Shown: positions 1-8,556, counted from the stretch's first letter. The stretch is 59,313 nucleotides of DNA from Rikenellaceae bacterium (GCA_022777205.1 JALFGP010000120.1:1-59313); one strand, 5' to 3'. Numbers and translations are program-made. Notes: a model not told the origin generated them from the letters alone.

Positions 1-1
1 G

Positions 2-1468
2 ACTCTCGGTCAGGCTACAGGTGACAAGGGTTACACCATGTTTGCCGAGGTGACATACGACGATGAATATCTTTACATCACGATGGCAGATGGTGAGAAA
101 CTGGTTCTTCCGAGGTCATCGGTAGGTCAGGAAGTAGAAGGTCCTCTGACCTGGTCTCTTGATAAGGTGACAGAGTGTTCAGCGACTTTTTCAGGACATC
201 TTGAGGTCCCTGCTTCCGACCTGCCTTTTTCACAGGTAATTGTATATTATTCAGATGCAGAGAACTTCAACATTAATACAGCTAAGAGCGCATTCTCGAC
301 TTCTTTTGACAGCGAGCAAAACTTTACCATCACTTTGATGGGGCTGAAATACGGCACTAAGTACAACTATTGCGTGCTGGCTGAGATTAAAACTGAGAAG
401 ATTTATGGTGAGATACAGACTTTCAGGGCTACGATTCCTATATACGATGATCAGCAGGATCTGAATATGGCTGCCGCAACCGACTTGTCTTCAGTCGCCT
501 CTGCAAACTGTTACATCATATCAGAAGCAGGCCTTTACAAGTTCAAGACTGTTAAGGGTAACAGCACCACATCAGTCGGCAGTGTTGCTTCCGCTTCGAT
601 CCTTTGGGAGACATTTGGCACAGATACGGCTCCTGAACTGTTAGACCTCATCAGTGGATTCTGCTACAAAGATGGTTACATCGCCTTCCAAACAGCCGAT
701 ACCTTCAAGGAGGGTAATGCCGTCATCGCCGCCAAGGATGCCGATGGCAATATCCTTTGGTCTTGGCATATATGGTTTACCGACCAGCCTCAGGCACAGG
801 TTTATAAGAACAATGCCGGCACTATGATGGACCGCAACCTCGGGGCAACCTCTGCGACTCTAGGTGATGTGGGTGCCCTTGGTCTGCTTTATCAGTGGGG
901 TCGTAAGGATCCGTTCCTTGGTTCTTCGTCAATCAGCAGCAATACCATAGCCAAATCTACCATCACTTGGCCATCTGCAGTTTCATCAGATTTATCGAAA
1001 GGTACAATCGACTACGCTACCGCTAACCCTACTACATTTATTACTTCCAACAGTAAGAATTACGATTGGTATTACACCGGAGATTCTTCAACAGACAACA
1101 CTCGTTGGACCACCTCATCAAGCGATAAGTCAATATACGACCCATGTCCAGCCGGTTGGCGCGTCCCTGACGGAGGTAGTAATGGTATATGGTCAAAGGC
1201 GGGATTTGGTAACAGAACATACGATAGTACAAATAGAGGGATATCTTTCAGCATCTCATCTCCTTCAAAAACTTGGTATCCTGCTACGGGTTGTCGCAAC
1301 AGCTACGCTGGTGGTCTCGACGGTGTCGGTTACGGCGGCGACTATTGGTCTGCCTCTCCTGACAGCAACTACGCGTACATCCTGAACTTCTACAACGATG
1401 GCAACGTCAGTCCGTCTAACGGCAGCGTTCGCGCGTACGGCTACTCAGTCCGCTGTCTCCATGAATAA
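2..1468 (+). CDS. FISUMP-domain surface protein, 5' truncated by window edge
   Basis: The frame is open from base 2, so the gene starts upstream; the Met at base 38 is probably internal. The first visible residues (VTYDDEYLYITMADGEKLVL) resemble the stretch after the N-terminal helix of DUF4988-type Bacteroidales surface proteins. A fibronectin-like region follows (about residues 40-135), then a C-terminal FISUMP (Fibrobacter major paralogous) domain marked by MMDRNLGA, YQWGRKDPF, YDPCPAGWRVP, YWSAS and the terminal SVRC. The fold of such domains is C-type-lectin-like (family knowledge). The last ~60 codons are strongly biased to NNC, as in DGR variable regions. Probable role: an exposed, possibly diversified ligand-binding protein (inference). 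Confidence 0.8.
   Translation, partial: TLGQATGDKGYTMFAEVTYDDEYLYITMADGEKLVLPRSSVGQEVEGPLTWSLDKVTECSATFSGHLEVPASDLPFSQVIVYYSDAENFNINTAKSAFSTSFDSEQNFTITLMGLKYGTKYNYCVLAEIKTEKIYGEIQTFRATIPIYDDQQDLNMAAATDLSSVASANCYIISEAGLYKFKTVKGNSTTSVGSVASASILWETFGTDTAPELLDLISGFCYKDGYIAFQTADTFKEGNAVIAAKDADGNILWSWHIWFTDQPQAQVYKNNAGTMMDRNLGATSATLGDVGALGLLYQWGRKDPFLGSSSISSNTIAKSTITWPSAVSSDLSKGTIDYATANPTTFITSNSKNYDWYYTGDSSTDNTRWTTSSSDKSIYDPCPAGWRVPDGGSNGIWSKAGFGNRTYDSTNRGISFSISSPSKTWYPATGCRNSYAGGLDGVGYGGDYWSASPDSNYAYILNFYNDGNVSPSNGSVRAYGYSVRCLHE
1298..1444 (+). other. Candidate DGR variable region (VR) in the FISUMP C-terminus
   Basis: Of the 49 codons here, 31 end in C, and they include AAC, AGC, GAC, GGC, TAC, ATC, TTC, GTC and CTC, the set produced by adenine-directed mutagenesis of AAC codons. 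No codon in this stretch ends in A. The segment ends at the invariant SVRC that closes FISUMP domains. No template repeat, reverse transcriptase or Avd gene is visible in the window, so any DGR machinery would have to act from elsewhere. Non-DGR FISUMP domains also end in SVRC, so the codon pattern is the main evidence. Confidence 0.5.
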
Positions 1469-1478
1469 CTCTTAATCA

Positions 1479-1522
1479 GCGTGTTCTGGCAATCCCTGCG
1501 TAGCGGGATTGTCAGAACACGC
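1479..1522 (+). other. Long GC-rich hairpin just after the VR-bearing gene
   Basis: Two 18-base arms (1479-1496 and 1505-1522) pair at 17 Watson-Crick positions plus one G-T, around an 8-base loop. The hairpin begins 10 bases after the stop codon. The following T-run is short (GTTTTGCGG), and a better terminator lies downstream, so this may not be a terminator. DGR targets often carry a hairpin or cruciform just after the VR (established for the Bordetella phage system), which fits this position. Confidence 0.6.
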
Positions 1523-1562
1523 GTTTTGCGGCCTTCCTCTCGCGCCGGCGCGAGACCAAAAT

Positions 1563-1598
1563 CTAGCCATCGCGTCATTTGCGGTGGCTAGTTTTTTT
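1563..1598 (+). terminator. Rho-independent terminator of the FISUMP gene
   Basis: An 11-bp stem (1563-1573 with 1581-1591, one G-T pair) and a 7-base loop are followed by seven T residues. Confidence 0.8.
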
Positions 1599-1640
1599 AT
1601 CAACGAATATGGCCTTTTCGTGAGTTAGTAAGGATGTGTC

Positions 1641-1694
1641 CCGGCGACTGGGGGTAAAACCATATCCCGTTGCGCAATAACAATGTCTGGCATT
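1641..1694. repeat. Truncated copy (A0) of the structured repeat plus its arm
   Basis: Bases 1641-1656 match the last bases of the 128-nt module found at 1711-1838. Bases 1662-1685 match the left arm of the perfect inverted repeat at 1846-1898 at 21 of 24 positions, and the match continues through its loop into the first bases of the right arm. This looks like a decayed upstream duplicate of module plus arm. Confidence 0.7.
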
Positions 1695-1710
1695 TAAACT
1701 AGTTCTTCTT

Positions 1711-1838
1711 GCGCAAAGCGCAATACGGCTCAAGCCGTAGTGGTGGAAAGGCGGAATGTAATGTAGCCTTGGAGCCACCCGAAATGGCTCGCCATTTCGG
1801 CATGCCCCAGGGGGCTGTCGCCTCCGGCGACTGGGGGT
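1711..1838. repeat. Structured intergenic repeat, copy A (128 nt)
   Basis: This copy is closely similar to 37241-37367 and 37425-37552. It is a chain of short hairpins: GCGC-AAA-GCGC; TACGGCT-CA-AGCCGTA; an imperfect stem 1740-1752/1766-1778; CCGAAATGG-CTCG-CCATTTCGG; and a nested stem with GTCGCC-TCC-GGCGAC inside CCCC..GGGG. The open frames crossing it are by-products. The 1469-2019 gap holds this module, two hairpins upstream, the inverted repeat at 1846-1898, and no gene that I can support. Confidence 0.8.
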
Positions 1839-1845
1839 ATATTTC

Positions 1846-1898
1846 GTATCCCGTTATGCAATAACAATGTCTGGCATTGTTATTGCATAACGGGATAC
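1846..1898. repeat. Perfect 24-bp inverted repeat after copy A
   Basis: The left arm 1846-1869 and right arm 1875-1898 are exact reverse complements around the loop TCTGG. No T-run follows, so it is not a standard terminator. The left arm is present a second time upstream (1662-1685). Confidence 0.85.
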
Positions 1899-2019
1899 CC
1901 TTTCTGTACTAGATAGTGTGTCAGCAGATTTTATACAGGAACATATCATTCTTGAGTTCCTTTCTGCCAATGAATTAGACATCCTATTTGACTACTAAGT
2001 GAAGTTAATAATATAAAAG

Positions 2020-3537
2020 ATGTACAAAATGAAGAATGTAATTGTTCGCGGCTTAGCGGCAGTTTCATTACTTTGTCTCTCTTTCGTGGCCGGCGCCCAA
2101 TACCGCGACGGCGTGAAGCCAGACACAGCCGGTGAAACTGCGGGAGCCTCAGTTCAACAAATTCTCGAAGCAGCGGATTCCTCCGAGGTGCCGGTTGTGA
2201 TAACCCTCGACCAGGCACTTCAGATTGCCCTCAGCGAGAACATCGCCGTGAAAGTGGCAGACAAGGAGATTGAGAGGACAAAATATGCCAAGAGAGGCAC
2301 TTATGCTGCTTTGTTCCCCCAGATTGACGGTTCCGGCTCATACCAGAGGACCATCAAGCGTCAGGTTGTCTATTTCGACGGCAATCCTATGGCCGGCTTG
2401 GGCGGATCCAGTTCAGGATCAGGCTCATCATCCGGGACAGGTTCAGGCTCGGAAGGTTCCACAAGCAGCTCCAAAGGCGGTGGAATAGAAATGGGCCGTC
2501 TCAACACAATGAGCTTCGGCGTTTCAGCGGCAATGCCTATCATCAACGCCCAATTGTGGGAAAGCGTGAAAATCACAGGTATGGATGTGGAACTCGCAGT
2601 AGAAAAAGCCCGTTCATCCCGCCTGAATATGGTGAGTCAGGTCAAGAATGCCTACTATGCCGCTCTTTTTGCAAAGGAAGCCTTCGACGTGTACAGGGAA
2701 GTCTATGAAAACGCCCTCAACAACTACTACGAGACAGAAAAGAAATACAATGTCCAGAAAGCGACCGAGCTCGATATGGCCCGTGCCAAGACCAATGTGG
2801 CCAATGCCATACCGAATGTCTATAACGCCGAGAGTTCCGTGATGCTGTCTTTGTGGCAGCTCAAGGCCGTGATGGGAGTGGACCTCGAAATGAACATAGA
2901 CGTGGTGGGCTCGATAAACGACTATGCGGGGATGCTGGAATATGACACGGCGCAGCACAACGAGATTTCGCTTGAATCGAACTCCACTATGAAACAGCTT
3001 GCCATTCAGGCAGAGGAACTTGCGCGGAGCATCAGGCTCAAGCAATACGCCTACATTCCTACCCTTTCCCTGGCATTCAACTTCAGCGGAAACACGATGT
3101 TCAACGACGTGCCGTCCAGCCAATGGAACTGGACACCGTACTCGACTGTCGGCCTGAGCCTGCAGATCCCGATTTTTTCGGGTCTCAAGAGGATGAACGA
3201 TGTTAAACAGGCGCGCAACCAGTATCAGCAGATGCAGTACAATATCACCGACACCGAGCGCAACCTCAAGATAGCCATCCGTCAGTCCCTCAATACTATG
3301 GACACGAATGTCAAGAGTTACAGCGCGGCAGAGGAGGCAGTGGATGCTGCACAGAAGGCCTACAACATCGCATCCAAGTCCTATGAAGTGGGAAGGGCCA
3401 CGCTCACCGATCTGAACGATGCCCAGCTTGCACTCACCCAGGCCAAACTCTCCCAGTCCCAGGCAATCTACAATTTCGTCGTGGCAAAGACCTCACTTGA
3501 GCAGAATCTCGGCTATGACTTCACAACAGAAGAATAA
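2020..3537 (+). CDS. TolC-family outer membrane efflux protein
   Basis: The 505-residue protein has a Sec signal peptide (cleavage near VAGAQ) and the two-fold helical repeat of TolC/OprM-type outer membrane factors. It would form the trimeric exit duct of the tripartite pump encoded with the adaptor and RND genes just downstream (gap of 9 bases to the adaptor). A Gly/Ser-rich insert lies around residues 127-155, where family members usually have a compact surface segment. Leader and start fit: MYKMKNVIV is followed by a hydrophobic stretch. The C-terminal repeat includes ATLTDLNDAQ, typical of the family. The substrate cannot be read from sequence. Confidence 0.93.
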   Translation: MYKMKNVIVRGLAAVSLLCLSFVAGAQYRDGVKPDTAGETAGASVQQILEAADSSEVPVVITLDQALQIALSENIAVKVADKEIERTKYAKRGTYAALFPQIDGSGSYQRTIKRQVVYFDGNPMAGLGGSSSGSGSSSGTGSGSEGSTSSSKGGGIEMGRLNTMSFGVSAAMPIINAQLWESVKITGMDVELAVEKARSSRLNMVSQVKNAYYAALFAKEAFDVYREVYENALNNYYETEKKYNVQKATELDMARAKTNVANAIPNVYNAESSVMLSLWQLKAVMGVDLEMNIDVVGSINDYAGMLEYDTAQHNEISLESNSTMKQLAIQAEELARSIRLKQYAYIPTLSLAFNFSGNTMFNDVPSSQWNWTPYSTVGLSLQIPIFSGLKRMNDVKQARNQYQQMQYNITDTERNLKIAIRQSLNTMDTNVKSYSAAEEAVDAAQKAYNIASKSYEVGRATLTDLNDAQLALTQAKLSQSQAIYNFVVAKTSLEQNLGYDFTTEE

Positions 3538-3546
3538 TACAACTAT

Positions 3547-4581
3547 ATGAAAAAGATATTTGCATACATTTCAGTTGCAGCCGTACTTGCTGCAGCAGTA
3601 TCCTGCGGAAACGGAAAAGGCAAACAGGAAGTTTCCCCAACAGAGAAGGCGGAAGAAGCACCGCTTGTGTCAGTGGTCACTGTGAACAAACAGTCCGTGC
3701 CTCAGCAAACCACCTATACATCCTCAGTCGAGGCTTATGCCAAAAACAATATCGCCCCTCAGCAGGCATTGAGAATCAGCAAGATAAATGTTGAAATCGG
3801 AGACTTTGTGAAAGCCGGTCAGATTCTCGCGGAAATGGACGGACTGCAGCTCCAGCAGGCAGAACTCCAGATGAAGAACAACGAGACCGAATTCCAGCGT
3901 CTCAAGGACCTCTATGAGGCAGGCGGACTTTCAAAATCCGACCTCGATGCAATGGAACTCTCCTATAAGGTGAGCAAGACAACCTACCAGAACCTGCTTG
4001 ACAATACCATCCTCCGCAGCCCGATAAACGGAGTGGTGTCTGCACGAAACTATGACAAAGGAGACCTCTACTCAATGGGACAGCCAATCTACACCGTGGA
4101 GCAGATTGCCCCTGTCAAACTCCTTGTCGGCATTTCAGAAGCGGAGTATTCGAAGGTCAAGAAGGGCAATGAAGTGGAAATCAGCGTGGATGCCTTCCCG
4201 GGCAAGTCTTTCAAGGGCACCATCAACAGAATTTACCCGACCATCAACCAGCTCACCCATACATTCAATGTGGAGGTAATCGTGCCTAACAGGGATTACG
4301 TCCTCCGTCCGGGAATGTTCGCCCGCGTGACAGTGCGCTTCGGAGCGAACAACAATGTGGTTATTCCTGACACTGCGGTCATCAAGCAGACCGGTTCAGG
4401 TGAAAGATTCGTCTATGTCCTCAATGCTGACGGAACAGTGACTTATCAGAATGTGAAACTTGGTGTACGCAACGGCAACGAATATGAAGTTCTCGAAGGT
4501 GTTGAGGACGGTGCAAAAGTCGTGGTGGACGGACAGGCAAGGCTGCGTGACGGCATCAAAGTTAGAATTGCAGGAGAATAA
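3547..4581 (+). CDS. RND efflux periplasmic adaptor (HlyD/AcrA family lipoprotein)
   Basis: The 344-residue protein has a lipoprotein signal peptide with lipobox AAVSC (Cys20), so it is predicted to be anchored to the inner membrane on the periplasmic side. The order is beta-barrel/lipoyl half (QQALRISKINVEIGDFVKAG), a short alpha-hairpin (about residues 95-145), the second lipoyl half (LRSPINGVVSARN), then beta-barrel and membrane-proximal domains (LRPGMFARVTVRF). It bridges the TolC-like duct and the RND pump. It is the middle gene of a three-gene efflux operon. Confidence 0.93.
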   Translation: MKKIFAYISVAAVLAAAVSCGNGKGKQEVSPTEKAEEAPLVSVVTVNKQSVPQQTTYTSSVEAYAKNNIAPQQALRISKINVEIGDFVKAGQILAEMDGLQLQQAELQMKNNETEFQRLKDLYEAGGLSKSDLDAMELSYKVSKTTYQNLLDNTILRSPINGVVSARNYDKGDLYSMGQPIYTVEQIAPVKLLVGISEAEYSKVKKGNEVEISVDAFPGKSFKGTINRIYPTINQLTHTFNVEVIVPNRDYVLRPGMFARVTVRFGANNNVVIPDTAVIKQTGSGERFVYVLNADGTVTYQNVKLGVRNGNEYEVLEGVEDGAKVVVDGQARLRDGIKVRIAGE

Positions 4582-4666
4582 CAGCTATGCTCCATCTTCG
4601 GGAAAGACATAATCCCGGAAATCTGATTCAAATCTGACGCAACTTATTATTTACTAAAGAATTATT

Positions 4667-7600
4667 ATGAGCATATATAGAAAAGCGGTAGATAATCCGG
4701 TGACGACGGTCCTTGTATTCGTGGCCTTCGCCATATTCGGAATATTCTCGCTGATGAATCTGTCCATCAACAACTTGCCGGATTTCGACGCCAACACCAT
4801 AATGGTGATGACCGCATATCCGGGAGCAAGTGCCGAGGATATAGAAACGAACCTTACAAAGGTGCTCGAGAACTCCCTCAACGGAGTGAGCGACCTTAAG
4901 AATCTTACCTCCAAGTCAAAGGAGAACATAAGCATCATAGCCCTCGAATTTGAATACGGTGTCGATATCGACGAGGCCACGAACGATGTCCGGGACAAGT
5001 TGGATATGGTCAAGTCCACACTTCCGGACGGAGCCTCCACCCCGACCATCTTCAAGTTCAGCGCAGATGATATGCCTATTATCATCTACTCCGCAACTGC
5101 CACCAAGAGCATCCCGGCTCTCGAAAAAATCCTGGACGACAAGGTGGCAACCCCTCTTGCCAGAATCTCCGGAGTGGGTACCGTGTCTATCGGAGGTGCG
5201 CCGAAACGTGAAATCCAGGTCTATTGCGACCCAAACAAACTGGATGCTTACGGACTCTCCCTTACCACCATCTCCAACATCCTGGCAGCCGAGAACAGAA
5301 ATGTGCCTTCAGGAAACGTGGATATGGGTTCAGACACATATACACTGCGTATAGAAAAGGAATTTGACGACCCTTCAGAAATGCTGAATGTGGTCGTGGG
5401 CTATTCCGCAGGCAAGGCAGTTTACCTCAAGGACGTGGCTGTTGTGAATGACGGTCTTGAGGAACGTTCCCAGGAAGCCTACACCAACGGAGTGCAGGGT
5501 GCGCAGATAGTCATCCAGAAGCAGTCCGGAGCCAACACCGTGAACGTCATCAAGAAGGTGAAGAAGATGATGGCCCAGATTGAGAAGACCCTGCCTTCCG
5601 ACATCAAGATCCAGGTTGTGAACGACAGTTCCCGCAACATCATCAACTCCATCAACTCATTGAAGGATACCATTTTGATTACATTCCTCGTGGTGGCTCT
5701 CGTGGTGTTCATATTCCTCGGAAGATGGCGTTCGACCTTCATCATCCTCCTTGCTATTCCTATTTCCCTGCTCGCTTCCATCATCTACCTCTTTGCGACG
5801 GGCAACACATTGAACATCATATCAATGTCCGCCCTCTCCATCGCAATCGGTATGGTCGTGGACGATGCCATCGTGGTGCTGGAAAACATCTCCACACATC
5901 TCGAAAGGGGAGAGAAACCTAAAGAGGCGGCTGTGCACGGAACCCAGGAAGTCGGTATTTCAGTTGTGGCTTCCACATTGACTATGCTTGCGGTATTCCT
6001 GCCTCTGACTATGATTAACGGTATGGCCGGAATTATGTTCCGTCAGCTCGGATGGATAGTTTCAATCATTATGATCGTGTCCACCTGCGGCGCGCTCACC
6101 CTCATCCCTATGCTCTGCTCCAAGTTCCTGCGTCTGAAAGTTGACCACGGAAAGGTATATAACTTCTTCTTCGGCAACTTCAACAGGTTCCTCTCCTGGC
6201 TCACAAGGGGATACGGAAGAGTGGTGGCTTGGTGCGTAAGGCACAGGGCAGTGGTCATCTGCACGGCACTTCTGATTTTCGTCGTGTCCATCGTGGCTTA
6301 CCTTCCTGTGATGAAGACGGAATACTTCCCTCAGTCCGACTCGGGACGTATCAGTGCAACCATCCAGTTGCCTGTGGGAACGGCTCAGGAAGTGACCCGC
6401 GCCCTTGCAGAGGAAATCTATCAGAAGACTTGTGAGCAGATACCTGAAATCAAGGTTTACAGCTACGCCCTCGGTCAGGCCGACTCCGACAATGCCTTTG
6501 CTTCAATGCAGAACAACGGTACCCATCTCATCCAGGTCAGAATCGACTGCGGAAGTATGGAAGACCGTGAAAGGTCATCCTTCGAAATCGCCGACATCTT
6601 CAGAGGTATCCTGGAATCATATCCTCAAATCAGGAAGTTCAACGTGACGGAAGGCGGCGGTGGAGCCGGTGGCTCATCTTCGGTCAAACTGGAGGTCTAT
6701 GGCTATGACTTCGCCAAGACCGATGCCGTGGCAGGCCAGATTGCGGCTAAACTCCGTGAATATCCTCAGATTTCAGAAGCCCAGGTTAGCCGTGACGAGT
6801 ACACTCCGGAATACCAGGTGGATTTCGACAGGACCAAATTGGCTCTCAATGGCCTCAATAGCACATCGGCAGCATCTGCTGTGAGTGCGGCCATCAAGGG
6901 TTCCGTTCAGTCCTACTACCGTGAAGACGGTGACGAATACGATATCCGCGTCCGCTATGCCCCGGAATTCAGAACCAGCATAGAAGACATTGAGAACATC
7001 ACCATCTACACCCCTACCGGTGCCGCAATCAAGGTCAGGGACCTGGGTACGGTTGTGGAGACTGCAACTCCTCCTCAGATTGAGAGGAAGAACAGGGAGC
7101 GTCTCGTGACTGTGACCGCTTATGTGGGAACGGGTTATGCCCTTTCTGATGCGGTCCAGGTGGCCCAGCAGGCCATAGATGAGTGTGACATTCCGAGCGA
7201 ACTTTCAGTTGCCATAGCAGGAGACGTGGAAGACCAGAAGGAAACCTTCACCCAGCTCATAACCCTGCTCATACTGATGGTAATCCTCGTCTATATGGTG
7301 ATGGCATCCCAGTTCGAGTCCTTTATGAGTCCGTTCGTGATAATGTTCTCCATACCTTTCGCTCTCACCGGAGTGGCTCTCGGGTGTATGATTACCGACA
7401 CGGCAATCGGAGTGATGGCTCTCATCGGACTGATCATCCTTATGGGTATAGTCGTGAAGAACGGTATCGTGATGATTGACTACACCATCCTGCTTCAGGA
7501 AAGGGGCAAGGAGGTCAAGGAGGCAATGACAGAGGCTTGTATGAGCCGTCTCCGTCCTATCCTTATGACCACGCTCACCACAGTCCTCGGTATGATTCCT

Positions 7601-7801
7601 ATGGCAATAGGCAAGGGAGAAGGTTCGGAGATGTGGCGCTCCCTCGGTATCACTGTGGCTTGGGGTCTTTCCATTTCCTCACTTGTCACTCTGGTCATCA
7701 TCCCGACCATCTACACCTCTTTCGTGGAGGGTTCACAGCGCAGGAAGGCCCGCAAGGCTGCCCGCAAAGCCAAGAAACTCGCTGCTGCAGCGGCAAAATA
7801 G
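4667..7801 (+). CDS. RND-family inner membrane efflux transporter (HAE1/AcrB type)
   Basis: The length of 1044 residues is normal for HAE1 transporters. The first TM helix follows MSIYRKAVDNPVTT, and the proton-relay pair is seen in TM4 as GMVVDDAIVVLENI. Two large periplasmic loops and 12 predicted TM segments complete the pattern, and the Gly-rich GGGGAGGSSS starts a periplasmic subdomain. The basic, Ala-rich C-terminal tail (RRKARKAARKAKK) is cytoplasmic. It uses the proton gradient to drive export through the adaptor and duct encoded upstream. Drug or lipid substrates cannot be assigned. Confidence 0.95.
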   Translation: MSIYRKAVDNPVTTVLVFVAFAIFGIFSLMNLSINNLPDFDANTIMVMTAYPGASAEDIETNLTKVLENSLNGVSDLKNLTSKSKENISIIALEFEYGVDIDEATNDVRDKLDMVKSTLPDGASTPTIFKFSADDMPIIIYSATATKSIPALEKILDDKVATPLARISGVGTVSIGGAPKREIQVYCDPNKLDAYGLSLTTISNILAAENRNVPSGNVDMGSDTYTLRIEKEFDDPSEMLNVVVGYSAGKAVYLKDVAVVNDGLEERSQEAYTNGVQGAQIVIQKQSGANTVNVIKKVKKMMAQIEKTLPSDIKIQVVNDSSRNIINSINSLKDTILITFLVVALVVFIFLGRWRSTFIILLAIPISLLASIIYLFATGNTLNIISMSALSIAIGMVVDDAIVVLENISTHLERGEKPKEAAVHGTQEVGISVVASTLTMLAVFLPLTMINGMAGIMFRQLGWIVSIIMIVSTCGALTLIPMLCSKFLRLKVDHGKVYNFFFGNFNRFLSWLTRGYGRVVAWCVRHRAVVICTALLIFVVSIVAYLPVMKTEYFPQSDSGRISATIQLPVGTAQEVTRALAEEIYQKTCEQIPEIKVYSYALGQADSDNAFASMQNNGTHLIQVRIDCGSMEDRERSSFEIADIFRGILESYPQIRKFNVTEGGGGAGGSSSVKLEVYGYDFAKTDAVAGQIAAKLREYPQISEAQVSRDEYTPEYQVDFDRTKLALNGLNSTSAASAVSAAIKGSVQSYYREDGDEYDIRVRYAPEFRTSIEDIENITIYTPTGAAIKVRDLGTVVETATPPQIERKNRERLVTVTAYVGTGYALSDAVQVAQQAIDECDIPSELSVAIAGDVEDQKETFTQLITLLILMVILVYMVMASQFESFMSPFVIMFSIPFALTGVALGCMITDTAIGVMALIGLIILMGIVVKNGIVMIDYTILLQERGKEVKEAMTEACMSRLRPILMTTLTTVLGMIPMAIGKGEGSEMWRSLGITVAWGLSISSLVTLVIIPTIYTSFVEGSQRRKARKAARKAKKLAAAAAK

Positions 7802-7810
7802 TCAGAAGAT

Positions 7811-8104
7811 ATGAAAGCGATATTCATAGCATACAATCAGGCCTTCAATATGGAACTGGCCGATGCATTGGAAACCATTGATTGCAAAGGTTTTACAATG
7901 TGGAATGAAATCACCGGAAGGGGAAGCGAGACCGGGGAGCCGCACTTGGGCAACCACGCCTGGCCGACTCTCAACAATGCGATGCTCACCGTCCTGGACG
8001 ATGCAAAAGTGGATGCGGCAATGGAAATTCTTGACTCCAAAAACAAGGAATATCCTCAACTCGGTCTGCGTGCATTTGTCTTCAACATAGAAAAAGCACT
8101 GTAG
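7811..8104 (+). CDS. Small PII-like protein co-transcribed with the RND pump
   Basis: The 97-residue protein starts 9 bases after the RND stop. It begins MKAIFIAYNQAFNMELADAL, has a GEPHLGNHAWPTLNNAM segment and ends in a beta strand (LRAFVFNIEKAL). The size and the alpha/beta pattern with a central loop resemble stand-alone PII/GlnB-like proteins seen in Bacteroidales; this is my recognition of the pattern, not a proven match. No PII nucleotide-loop signature is obvious. It may sense a ligand and regulate the pump (inference). Confidence 0.7.
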   Translation: MKAIFIAYNQAFNMELADALETIDCKGFTMWNEITGRGSETGEPHLGNHAWPTLNNAMLTVLDDAKVDAAMEILDSKNKEYPQLGLRAFVFNIEKAL

Positions 8105-8132
8105 AAGGGCAGGCGATAATGGCCCGGCATAC

Positions 8133-8163
8133 TTTGCTTTGAAGTCATATTTTATTATTTTTG
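8133..8163 (+). promoter_or_regulatory. Bacteroidota-type promoter of the thioredoxin gene
   Basis: TTTG at 8133-8136, 19 bases, then TATTTTTG at 8156-8163, a full match to the -33/-7 consensus. The start codon lies at 8234, leaving a leader of about 65 bases. Confidence 0.75.
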
Positions 8164-8233
8164 CAGTTTGGAATGTTTCCGCACGGAATGTTCCGAACTG
8201 TAATTTTTTATTGAACTCTTAAATGGAAAGATT

Positions 8234-8548
8234 ATGGAAAATATTGTAAATGAGGCTAATTTCTCTGAAATCCTCTCCGCAAACAAAGTCGTGTTGGTAG
8301 ATTTTTGGGCAAGCTGGTGCGGTCCTTGCCGCGCTCTCGCTCCGACAATCGAGCAACTTGCAGGTGAATATCAAGGCAGAGCTTATGTGGGCAAATGCAA
8401 TGTGGACGACAATTCCGACCTTGCAACCCAATTCCGCATTATGAGCATCCCTTGCATGCTTTTCTTCAAGGACGGACAGCTTGTGGACAGACTCGTGGGC
8501 GCTCAGCCTAAGGCTGCCATAGCCGCCAAACTTGATTCATTGCTTTAA
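8234..8548 (+). CDS. trxA: Thioredoxin
   Basis: The 104-residue cytoplasmic thioredoxin has the active site WCGPC (Cys29 and Cys32) after the VLVDFWA strand and the conserved cis-proline loop MSIPC. The length and all core motifs match the family. Its role is reduction of protein disulfides as the electron carrier for reductases. It has its own promoter; a beta-barrel gene follows 8 bases after the stop and may be co-transcribed. The cis-Pro loop ends IPCMLFF rather than the usual IPT, so it carries an extra cysteine. Confidence 0.95.
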   Translation: MENIVNEANFSEILSANKVVLVDFWASWCGPCRALAPTIEQLAGEYQGRAYVGKCNVDDNSDLATQFRIMSIPCMLFFKDGQLVDRLVGAQPKAAIAAKLDSLL

Positions 8549-8556
8549 TTCCGGGT

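Noticed and set aside
1575..1778. A 67-codon minus-strand frame in the first repeat
   Set aside because: It arises from the same repeat sequence; no coding motif and no start context.
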